DNA of 64,000 nt, from the NCBI GenBank assembly GCA_023461035.1, contig JAEWOD010000012.1, positions 62,001-126,000 of the forward strand, in the 5' to 3' direction. Source of the DNA: Bacteroidota bacterium. GTDB lineage: Bacteria > Bacteroidota > Bacteroidia > Flavobacteriales > Weeksellaceae. Shown here piece by piece: positions 44,671 through 50,964 of the stretch (positions within the stretch are counted from its first letter, which is position 1; each line of letters starts with the position of its first letter). The notes under the pieces are model-generated. The model ran no database searches and was not told where the DNA came from. It saw only the letters and a program-made list of their open reading frames with translations. A program made the translations under genes and the position numbers.

Positions 44671-44873
44671 TTTTTGACCTATCAGGAAGTTAAGGTAAAT
44701 GTAAAAGACAAATCAAAACCCTACATTTCTAATCTTGATTATATTTTTATGGGAATAGCGGGTCGCTTTCAGATTAGAAGCCCGAAAATAATCAATACCG
44801 TTTAGGAATCGGTGTTTCAGAATATACCGTCAAAGCGGGAAATGTAACACTTGTTGTAATAGCCAAAAAGTAA
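44671..44873 (+). pseudogene. Degraded gene remnant upstream of the Fic gene
   Basis: One frame (44671-44805) reads LTYQEVKVNVKDKSKPYIS and NLDYIFMGIAGRFQIR before a TAG; the next frame (44802-44873) reads LGIGVSEYTVKAGNVTLVVIAKK to a TAA. Together they look like the end of a beta-rich protein broken by a frameshift. The last codons and following bases (AAAAAGTAAAACAAA) resemble the end of the Fic gene, where the flanking repeat begins. Confidence 0.4.
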
Positions 44874-44887
44874 AACAAAATCATTCA

Positions 44888-44941
44888 CTATTTTACTTTT
44901 TAGTTAAAAAGTAAAATAAGAAACGTCATTATTTTACTTTT
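44888..44941 (+). repeat. 54-bp direct repeat, left copy, with TTTTACTTTT half-sites
   Basis: This 54-bp stretch recurs after the Fic gene at 46122-46175 with 48 of 54 identical positions. It contains a palindrome (ATTTTACTTTTT-agtt-AAAAAGTAAAAT) followed by AAGAAAC and a third TTATTTTACTTTT. It is immediately upstream of the Fic promoter and may hold operator half-sites. Confidence 0.75.
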
Positions 44942-44944
44942 ATG

Positions 44945-44952
44945 TATATTTG
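44945..44952 (+). promoter_or_regulatory. -7 element of the Fic gene
   Basis: TATATTTG lies 30 bp upstream of the ATG at 44983 and directly after the 54-bp repeat. A further GTAAAATAAGAA half-site (44953-44964) overlaps the likely transcription start. Confidence 0.55.
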
Positions 44953-44982
44953 TAAAATAAGAATCGGTTTAATGTTTGTTTT

Positions 44983-46107
44983 ATGCAAAAATTTGTGTCG
45001 GGGAAATCTATCAGCCAAGGATATTACAAAAGTTTTCAACCCAGTCCCATAAACCGGGAATGGGAAATCAGTGACATGTCGCTTTTACAACTTTTGAGCA
45101 AGGCTGATCGGCATTTGGGTCGGTTGGATATGTATTCGGAGTATGTGGATATAGATTTGTATATCCAAATGCACATAGCCAAAGAAGCCGTGCAATCTTC
45201 CAAAATTGAAGGAACACAAACCAACATAGAAGATGCGTTTTTGCAAAAAGAAGAAATCAATTTAGAAAAACGCGACGATTGGGAAGAAGTTCAGAACTAT
45301 ATTTCTGCGATGAAAGAAGCCGTAAAAATGCTTCATACACTTCCTTTTTCTTCACGCCTTATCAAGCAAACCCACAAAATTTTATTGCAAGGAGTGAGAG
45401 GCGAACACAAGCTTCCCGGCGAATACCGTTCAAGCCAGAACTGGATAGGCGGAGCGACCATAAATGATGCGGTTTTCATCCCACCTATACATACATCTTT
45501 GGGCGAGCTGATGTCCGATTTGGAAAAATTTGCCAATGATGAATTGAACCCACTTCCCGACCTTTTGAAAATTGCGCTTATTCATTATCAGTTTGAAACC
45601 ATCCATCCTTTTTTGGACGGCAACGGCCGTGTCGGCAGATTGTTAATTACGCTTTATTTGGTTGACAAAGGGATTTTGAAACAACCGATTCTGTATTTGT
45701 CCGATTTCTTTGAGCGAAACAGGATGCTTTATTATGATAATTTAATGCGGGCCCGAACTCATAATGATTTAAACCAATGGCTTAAATTTTTTCTTACTGG
45801 CGTAATAGAAACAGCCAAAAACGGAGTGCAGACATTTGACGGAATTTTACAGTTACAGAAAAATTTAGACTATAAATTAAAGAACATTGGAAGCAAAAGC
45901 GGGGATGCATATAGGGTTTTGGATGTACTTTATTCAAATCCGGTCATAGATGCGCAAAGAGTCAGTACCGTAATCGGAAAATCTATGAGAACCGCCTATC
46001 AGTTGATTTATCTTTTAGAAGAATTGGAAATTGTAAAGGAAATTACCGGTTCGCAGAGAGGAAAACTCTATTTGTTTGAAGATTACCTGAATTTGTTTAA
46101 AAAATAA
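44983..46107 (+). CDS. Fic family protein with N-terminal brake and C-terminal winged helix
   Basis: The 374-residue protein has an N-terminal helical domain with the inhibitory motif S72-SKI-E76-G77, the Fic active site H208-P-F-L-D-G-N-G-R-V-G-R219 and, from about residue 300, a winged helix (YRVLDVLYSNPVIDAQRVSTVIGKSMRTAYQLIYLLEELEIV, with SQRGKLYLF as wing). The combination suggests an AMP-transferase that also binds DNA, possibly its own promoter repeats. It is bracketed by 54-bp direct repeats and has no antitoxin gene beside it. Confidence 0.92.
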   Translation: MQKFVSGKSISQGYYKSFQPSPINREWEISDMSLLQLLSKADRHLGRLDMYSEYVDIDLYIQMHIAKEAVQSSKIEGTQTNIEDAFLQKEEINLEKRDDWEEVQNYISAMKEAVKMLHTLPFSSRLIKQTHKILLQGVRGEHKLPGEYRSSQNWIGGATINDAVFIPPIHTSLGELMSDLEKFANDELNPLPDLLKIALIHYQFETIHPFLDGNGRVGRLLITLYLVDKGILKQPILYLSDFFERNRMLYYDNLMRARTHNDLNQWLKFFLTGVIETAKNGVQTFDGILQLQKNLDYKLKNIGSKSGDAYRVLDVLYSNPVIDAQRVSTVIGKSMRTAYQLIYLLEELEIVKEITGSQRGKLYLFEDYLNLFKK

Positions 46108-46121
46108 AACAAATCTACTTG

Positions 46122-46175
46122 CTATTTTACTTTTTCGCTAAAAAGTATAATAAGAAACTGCCTTATTTTACTTTT
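46122..46175 (+). repeat. 54-bp direct repeat, right copy
   Basis: Second copy of the repeat at 44888-44941, beginning 14 bp after the Fic stop codon. Weaker similarity extends about 20 bp further upstream into the last codons of Fic. It ends 3 bp before the bcp stop codon on the other strand. Confidence 0.75.
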
Positions 46176-46177
46176 CG

Positions 46178-46630
46178 TCAAATAACTTCTAAAATCTGTT
46201 TCGCATGTTCTTTGGTTTTCACTTTTTCGATGACTTCTTCGATTACGCCTTTTTCGTTGATCATAAAAGTCGTACGCAAAATTCCGTCAAATTCCCTACC
46301 CATAAATTTCTTCCTGCCCCAAACACCAAAAGCTTCGATGATTTTCTTGTCTTCATCAGCAATCAACGGATAATTCAAGTTATATTTTGTCGCGAAATTC
46401 TTTTGTCGCTTCACCGAATCGGCACTCACACCGATGATTTCATAACCTTTGGATTTCAGCGCTTCTTCATTGTCACGCAAATCACAGGCTTCGGCGGTAC
46501 AGCCGGGTGTACTAGCTTTGGGGTAGAAAAATAAAACATATTTTTTCCCTTTGTAATCAGATGATTTTATAGTATTTCCGTTTTGGTCTATTCCTTCAAA
46601 TTTAGGTGCTTTACCGCCTTTTTTCAACAT
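46178..46630 (-). CDS. bcp: Thioredoxin-dependent thiol peroxidase (Bcp/PrxQ)
   Basis: The 150-residue peroxiredoxin has KASTPGCTAEACDLRDN with the peroxidatic Cys and the resolving Cys five residues later, plus VSADSVKRQKNFATKYNLNYPLIADED. It reduces hydroperoxides using thioredoxin. I start at MLKKGGKAPKF (46630); an ATG five codons upstream is also possible. Confidence 0.95.
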   Translation of the reverse strand: MLKKGGKAPKFEGIDQNGNTIKSSDYKGKKYVLFFYPKASTPGCTAEACDLRDNEEALKSKGYEIIGVSADSVKRQKNFATKYNLNYPLIADEDKKIIEAFGVWGRKKFMGREFDGILRTTFMINEKGVIEEVIEKVKTKEHAKQILEVI

Positions 46631-46674
46631 TTTTTTGGTTTTCATTCAAATGATAAATATAGCTTAAATTTGCA

Positions 46675-46707
46675 AGACCTGCCAGGTTTTAAAAATCTGG
46701 CAGGTCT
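46675..46707. repeat. AGACCTGCCAG...CTGGCAGGTCT hairpin
   Basis: An 11-bp perfect stem extended inward by a G-T and three A-T pairs, between divergent bcp and Nudix genes. It belongs to the class of short AT-looped palindromes seen several times in the window. Confidence 0.7.
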
Positions 46708-46719
46708 GATTATAAACAA

Positions 46720-47235
46720 ATGACTTATTTTAAATTTTGCCCAAATTGCGCTTCCCAAAACATCGAATTTGAAAACCACCGACGATTTGAATGTTTTGAC
46801 TGTGGAATGGTTTATTTCCAAAATGTGGCAGCTGCCGTTGCCGTCATCATAGAAAAGGATGACATGATTCTTTTTACCATAAGAAATCGTGAACCGAAAT
46901 TGGGAATGCTGGATTTGCCCGGCGGATTTACCGATCCCGATGAAACTGCGGAAGAAACCTGTGCGAGAGAATTAAAAGAGGAATTAAATTTGAAAATTTC
47001 GCCTGAAAATTTCAAATATTTTAAATCCCAACCCAATAATTATCTCTACAAAGGAATTCCTTACAAAACCGAGGATTTGGTTTTTACCTCTCAACTTCCT
47101 GATGCTTTTGAATTCAAATTGGAAAAAAGTGAAATTCAAGAAATTAAATGGATTCCTAAAGCTGAAATTCATTTGGAAGAAATCGGGTTTGATTCGTTGC
47201 GAAAAGCGGTTGAAGAATATATAAGCCTCCCCTAA
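46720..47235 (+). CDS. Nudix hydrolase with N-terminal zinc ribbon
   Basis: The 171-residue protein starts with a zinc ribbon (FCPNCASQNIEFENHRRFECFDCGMVY, two CxxC pairs) and continues with a Nudix domain whose box is GGFTDPDETAEETCARELKEEL. The arrangement is that of NADH pyrophosphatase-like Nudix proteins, but the substrate cannot be told; the N-terminal domain of NudC itself is absent. A CTCCTCC hairpin follows the stop. Confidence 0.88.
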   Translation: MTYFKFCPNCASQNIEFENHRRFECFDCGMVYFQNVAAAVAVIIEKDDMILFTIRNREPKLGMLDLPGGFTDPDETAEETCARELKEELNLKISPENFKYFKSQPNNYLYKGIPYKTEDLVFTSQLPDAFEFKLEKSEIQEIKWIPKAEIHLEEIGFDSLRKAVEEYISLP

Positions 47236-47252
47236 CTCCTCCAAAGGAGGAG
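47236..47252. terminator. Hairpin after the Nudix gene
   Basis: CTCCTCC-aaa-GGAGGAG, perfect 7-bp stem, same family as 11938-11954. Confidence 0.55.
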
Positions 47253-47314
47253 AATTTGACGAATTTCGATTCACGAACTTCGTAATAAGGAATAATTTTT
47301 GAACATCCCGAACT

Positions 47315-47836
47315 ATGAAAAATTTAATTTTCTTTTTAACTCTAAGCTGGGCTGTAATTTCATGCAGCACCCAAACCGTTTCGGTAGATTATGACCGCAG
47401 TCAGGATTTCTCTCAATTGAAAGATTTCCGCTACGAATTTTCGGAAAATACGATGAGCGAATTGGACATCAACCGGATTCAAAATGCTGTAAATGCCGAA
47501 TTACAGGGAAAAGGGATGAGTTTCAATGAAAATTCGGCTGTGAAAATCAAAATCATTCCGGAAGAATTTATTTCTGAAAGCCGGGATTCACAAGTCGGAA
47601 TCGGTGTGGGCGGGGGCAGTTATGGTTTCGGAACTTCAGTCGGGATGAGCATTCCGATTAATTCCGAAAAACTGAACCAACGCTATTTGGTTTCCCTTTT
47701 CAATTCAGAAAATCAACTGGTCTGGGACGGACGACTGGAAATCCAAATGCCTGCAAACGCCAACCCGGAAACCATAGATGCCAATGTGCAAAAAGGCGTT
47801 CAGAAATTATTTAAGAAATATCCGCCTGTTAAATGA
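47315..47836 (+). CDS. DUF4136 lipoprotein
   Basis: The 173-residue protein has a lipoprotein signal (AVISCSTQ, Cys 17). DUF4136 pattern: VSVDYDRSQDFSQLKDFRYEF near the start, a VGIGVGGGSYGFGTSVGMSIPI glycine-rich centre, and LVWDGRLEIQMPAN near the end. The family is widespread in Bacteroidota outer-membrane lipoproteins and has no proven role. Confidence 0.85.
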   Translation: MKNLIFFLTLSWAVISCSTQTVSVDYDRSQDFSQLKDFRYEFSENTMSELDINRIQNAVNAELQGKGMSFNENSAVKIKIIPEEFISESRDSQVGIGVGGGSYGFGTSVGMSIPINSEKLNQRYLVSLFNSENQLVWDGRLEIQMPANANPETIDANVQKGVQKLFKKYPPVK

Positions 47837-47880
47837 GTGGATGAGGAATTCAGTGATCAGTGGACGAGTCATGAGAAAAT

Positions 47881-47915
47881 AAAAATGCCATTTCTGAATT
47901 CAGAATGGCATTTTT
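47881..47915. terminator. Terminator between DUF4136 and the BlaR1-type gene
   Basis: AAAAATGCCATT and AATGGCATTTTTT pair, with the central TCTGAATTCAG also self-complementary. The gene pair is convergent, so it can act both ways. Confidence 0.8.
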
Positions 47916-47944
47916 TACTTTAGTGATAATGTTTAAACCTATTA

Positions 47945-49792
47945 CTAACCCTTAACGGATTGCTCATATTTATTCATTTCAGAATCGTACTTCTCCATCT
48001 CTCTGTCATATTTTTTCATCTCCGATTCATATTTTTCCATTTCAGAATCGTAGCTTTTCATCAAACGTTTTCTCTCTTCTGAATCCGTAGGCAGTTTAAA
48101 TGCTTTTTCCCTGAATTTAAAAGCATTACCGCGAAATTTGAATGCTTCATTTCTAAATTTAAATGCTTCGCTTCTAAATTTGAATGCATCATCTCTAAAT
48201 TTCAACGCTTGTGGATTATTGAATTTCTTAGCATTCTCTTCTATTTCTTTGATGTGATTTTTCCATTCAGGTGAATTATAATATTTCTCGATTTCCTTCG
48301 CATTATTTTCTATCTTCTCAATTTGCTCTTTCCATTCGGGAGAATTATAATAATCTTCTATCCTTTTTGCATTTGATTCGATTTCTTCAATGTGTTTTTT
48401 CCATTCGTGCGAATTGTAGTATTTTTCAATATCTGCAGCATTTTTCTCAATCTTTTCGATTTGGGCTTCCCATTCCGGCGAATTAAAATAATCCACATTC
48501 AAGGTTTCCAATTCTTTTAAATCCACCCCGGATAGAACATCTCCTGCGATTTTCAATCCTAAATCTCCCGCATCAATTCCGATTTTAGCCAAGCCATCTA
48601 AGCTACTTAAATCCAACACCATATTATCCGCTCCGTTAAAACTGATAATAGTTGGCTTTTTGGAAGGAACTGGCGTCACTTTCATTTTTTGCTCGGGCGA
48701 CATTTGGGCATAAACTTCATTCATCAGTTTTGAATCTAATTTCGAAACATCAATCTTTTCTACTTTATTGCCGTTCTCATCTTTCACTTTCACAGTCGCT
48801 TTGCGAACTTGTTTTTTGTATTCACGGAACAATTCTTTCGAAACACCTTTTCCGGGTTCTATTTGGGCAGAAACTTTTTCGCTGAATATGAGCATAGCCG
48901 CTGCCAATAAAGGAATGCTGAAAAATTTCAATGCCGTGGTTTTTATTTTCGATGTTTGTTTGGTCATCATGATCAATCTTTTTTTGGTTACTAAATAATT
49001 AAAGGAACTGGAAAGAGAAGTCTGTGATTTCACAGGTATTTTCTCCAGCAAAAGGTGTTGATAAGCGGTCGTGTCAAAATGGTGATTCAAAACCTCTTCG
49101 TCCGCCAGAAATTCGTGGTTGGTACGAATGGATTTTCGGTAGATGTACAGAAAAGGATTGAACCAGAAAAAAATCATCAGAAATTCAACAAAAACCACAT
49201 CCCAACTGTGTTTCTGTTTGATATGCGCAAATTCATGGTAAAAAATTTCAGACTGGATTTTCTCATTTTCCACATCTTGTTTTGAAGCAAATAAATAATG
49301 GAAAAAACTGAAAGGCGAAACATTTTGATTGATTTTCACTAACATAAATCCTTCTTTTTGAACTCGCTCGCTCCGAATCGCCAAACGATTAATTCTCCAC
49401 AAATTGACAAAAAAACGGATTAAAAATCCTAAACTAACCAACAAACCGATGATTCCCAGGATTTCCACCCAATTCAAAGTCCGGAAAAATCCGGGTTCTG
49501 ATGTGATGGTTTGTTGTGGAACAATGGTTTCCGAAACCTGAATTTGAACGGTTGCGATTTCAACAGGTTGAGAGGTCGTTTGACTTTGCGGGATTTGTGG
49601 AATAAACTCCTCTAATTGCGGAGTGGAAAATTCACGGATTCCCAATTCCATAAACGGAATCGAAAAGGATAACACCAAAGTTGCAAGCAGATAAAAACGG
49701 TTAAAACGAAACATTTTTTCCCGTTGTAAAATGAAATGATAAAACCCGATGAACACAGCGGAACAACAGATGATTTTAAAAAGCAATTCCAT
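47945..49792 (-). CDS. M56 family (BlaR1/MecR1-like) metallopeptidase with repeat-rich C-terminus
   Basis: The 615-residue protein has four N-terminal membrane helices (about 2-20, 34-50, 110-130, 200-217) and the zinc site H186-E-F-A-H190 with a later Glu in NHEFLADEEVL, as in BlaR1 antirepressors. After a helix at about 285-310, the beta-lactam-binding domain is absent. Instead there are four 23-residue repeats (NS(P/H)EWxxxIExIExNA, about 435-526), five 7-residue KFRxxAF repeats (about 531-565) and four 7-residue YDSEMEK repeats (about 581-608). It overlaps blaI by one base. Confidence 0.9.
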   Translation of the reverse strand: MELLFKIICCSAVFIGFYHFILQREKMFRFNRFYLLATLVLSFSIPFMELGIREFSTPQLEEFIPQIPQSQTTSQPVEIATVQIQVSETIVPQQTITSEPGFFRTLNWVEILGIIGLLVSLGFLIRFFVNLWRINRLAIRSERVQKEGFMLVKINQNVSPFSFFHYLFASKQDVENEKIQSEIFYHEFAHIKQKHSWDVVFVEFLMIFFWFNPFLYIYRKSIRTNHEFLADEEVLNHHFDTTAYQHLLLEKIPVKSQTSLSSSFNYLVTKKRLIMMTKQTSKIKTTALKFFSIPLLAAAMLIFSEKVSAQIEPGKGVSKELFREYKKQVRKATVKVKDENGNKVEKIDVSKLDSKLMNEVYAQMSPEQKMKVTPVPSKKPTIISFNGADNMVLDLSSLDGLAKIGIDAGDLGLKIAGDVLSGVDLKELETLNVDYFNSPEWEAQIEKIEKNAADIEKYYNSHEWKKHIEEIESNAKRIEDYYNSPEWKEQIEKIENNAKEIEKYYNSPEWKNHIKEIEENAKKFNNPQALKFRDDAFKFRSEAFKFRNEAFKFRGNAFKFREKAFKLPTDSEERKRLMKSYDSEMEKYESEMKKYDREMEKYDSEMNKYEQSVKG

Positions 49793-50163
49793 TATTTTTT
49801 ACGTTTTTGAATTTCACTATCGACTATTTTTTTCAAATCTTCTAACTCCTTCTCCGACAAATCAGCCGACGAAGTAAAAAAGGAAGCAAACTGCAAAGCA
49901 GAATTACCAAAGAAATTTTTGATCAGTCCTTTCATCTGACCGGAAAAATAATCCTCTTTTTTGACCAAAGCAAAATACCTTCTCGAATTTCCGAAAACCT
50001 CAAAATCCACGAAACCTTTTTCCTGCATCCGTTTAAGTAAGGTGGCCACCGTTGTCGTTGCAGGCTTGGGATCGGGATAGCTGTCTATGAGATCTTTCAT
50101 AAACGGTTTTCCTTCATTCCAGATGATTTCCATCAATTCTTCTTCCTTTCTGGACAAGCTCAT
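49792..50163 (-). CDS. BlaI/MecI/CopY family repressor
   Basis: The 123-residue winged-helix repressor has LSRKEEELMEIIWNEGKPFMKDLIDSYP and ATTTVATLLKRMQEKGFVDFEVFGNSRRY, the typical DNA-binding part, with a C-terminal dimerisation helix. It is followed by the M56 peptidase (TAATG overlap), which is expected to inactivate it on a signal. An 18-bp palindrome of the BlaI operator type lies on its promoter. Confidence 0.92.
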   Translation of the reverse strand: MSLSRKEEELMEIIWNEGKPFMKDLIDSYPDPKPATTTVATLLKRMQEKGFVDFEVFGNSRRYFALVKKEDYFSGQMKGLIKNFFGNSALQFASFFTSSADLSEKELEDLKKIVDSEIQKRKK

Positions 50164-50182
50164 TTCTATAAATTTAGAATTA

Positions 50183-50218
50183 ATTCTACAAATGTAGAAT
50201 AAAAATTGAATTGAACAA
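50183..50218 (-). promoter_or_regulatory. blaI promoter overlapped by its operator
   Basis: On the minus strand TTG (50218-50216), a 19-nt spacer and TACATTTG (50196-50189) form an exact Bacteroidota promoter. ATTCTACA-aa-TGTAGAAT (50183-50200) is an 18-bp palindrome with the TACA/TGTA core known from BlaI/MecI operators, covering the -7 box. A further palindrome TAGAATTAATTCTA (50175-50188) lies next to it. Confidence 0.8.
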
Positions 50219-50232
50219 ATTTTTTATTTTAA

Positions 50233-50276
50233 AACCTCAAGGTTAGTAAGCATATTTTTATTTAACCTTGGAGGTT
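50233..50276. repeat. AACCTCAAGGTT...AACCTTGGAGGTT palindrome
   Basis: Arms at 50233-50244 and 50264-50276; the left arm lacks one C compared with the copy at 26002-26046. The loop is AT-rich. Confidence 0.6.
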
Positions 50277-50374
50277 CTTAATTCAATAGACGACTGAATT
50301 TCAGCAATTGTTACAGTTTTTGGACAAGCCCTAACAAAATTTAAAACTCTATAAGGTAGCTTATGAAAAATCCC

Positions 50375-50445
50375 AATGTTAAGAATCGCATTTCCAATGT
50401 TAAGTTTTCGATTGGCTATTGTTTCAATGTAAACTTAATGTTAAT
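50375..50445 (+). promoter_or_regulatory. Phased AATGTTAAG direct repeats
   Basis: CCAATGTTAAG occurs at 50373-50383 and 50394-50404, 21 bp apart, and AATGTTAAT at 50437-50445. The two first 9-mers (AATGTTAAG) fit the LytTR-type site consensus in 8 of 9 positions with a 12-bp gap, the spacing known for LytTR regulators. They are 49-119 bp upstream of the TonB-C-like gene. Confidence 0.4.
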
Positions 50446-50493
50446 TTTACATCAATTAAATGTAACTGATTCATTAATTTAATCTATAACAAA

Positions 50494-50871
50494 ATGAAAA
50501 CAAACATATTAGCCATCACAATCTTTTTAATTTCAGGGTTTGCATTCGGACAACATAAAATGGAAAAATGTAACAAACTGGCAAAAAATGAGCAAAAAAC
50601 CTGCAAAGACAATGTGATTACCAACATCGTTTCCGACTATGTGGTTTATCCGGAAAATTCGCTTTTCAATGAAAATGAAGGAACGGTTTATGTGCGGTTT
50701 ACGACAGATGAAAACCAAAACCTAAAATCCGTACGGGTTCTGGGCGAGTCCGATAAAGAATTGGCTGACGCAGCAAAAAAAGCAATTGAAAAATTTGCAA
50801 ATGCAGAAGGCAAAATGATGCTTGCACAAAATGAAGTGTACCGGATTCCGGTAAAATTTGAGTTGGAGTAA
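50494..50871 (+). CDS. Small periplasmic TonB-C-like protein
   Basis: The 125-residue protein has a signal peptide (cleavage after FAFGQ) and a TonB C-terminal-like fold: YPENSLFNENEGTVYVRFTTDENQNLKSVRVLGESDKELADAAKKA-type region and VYRIPVKFEL at the end. There is no proline-rich arm or membrane anchor, so it is not a complete TonB. It is related in fold to the proteins at 40074 and 41011. Confidence 0.75.
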   Translation: MKTNILAITIFLISGFAFGQHKMEKCNKLAKNEQKTCKDNVITNIVSDYVVYPENSLFNENEGTVYVRFTTDENQNLKSVRVLGESDKELADAAKKAIEKFANAEGKMMLAQNEVYRIPVKFELE

Positions 50872-50882
50872 GCCTCCCCCAA

Positions 50883-50949
50883 CCCCTCCAAAGGTGGGGG
50901 ATTTTATAATTACAACAAACCTTGGAGATTTCGGAAACCTCCAAGGTTT
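50883..50949. terminator. Two hairpins between the TonB-C-like gene and mfd
   Basis: CCCCTCC-aaa-GGTGGGG (50883-50899, one T-T mismatch) and AAACCTTGGAG...CTCCAAGGTTT (50917-50949, 11-bp stem followed by TTTT) lie between the convergent genes. The second is a compact version of the AACCTTGGAGGTT repeat and is a good intrinsic terminator. Confidence 0.7.
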
Positions 50950-50964
50950 TTTATATCACACCTG

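Noticed and set aside
47945..49792. Beta-lactam resistance sensor
   Set aside because: The penicillin-binding sensor domain of BlaR1/MecR1 is missing, so a beta-lactam role is not supported.
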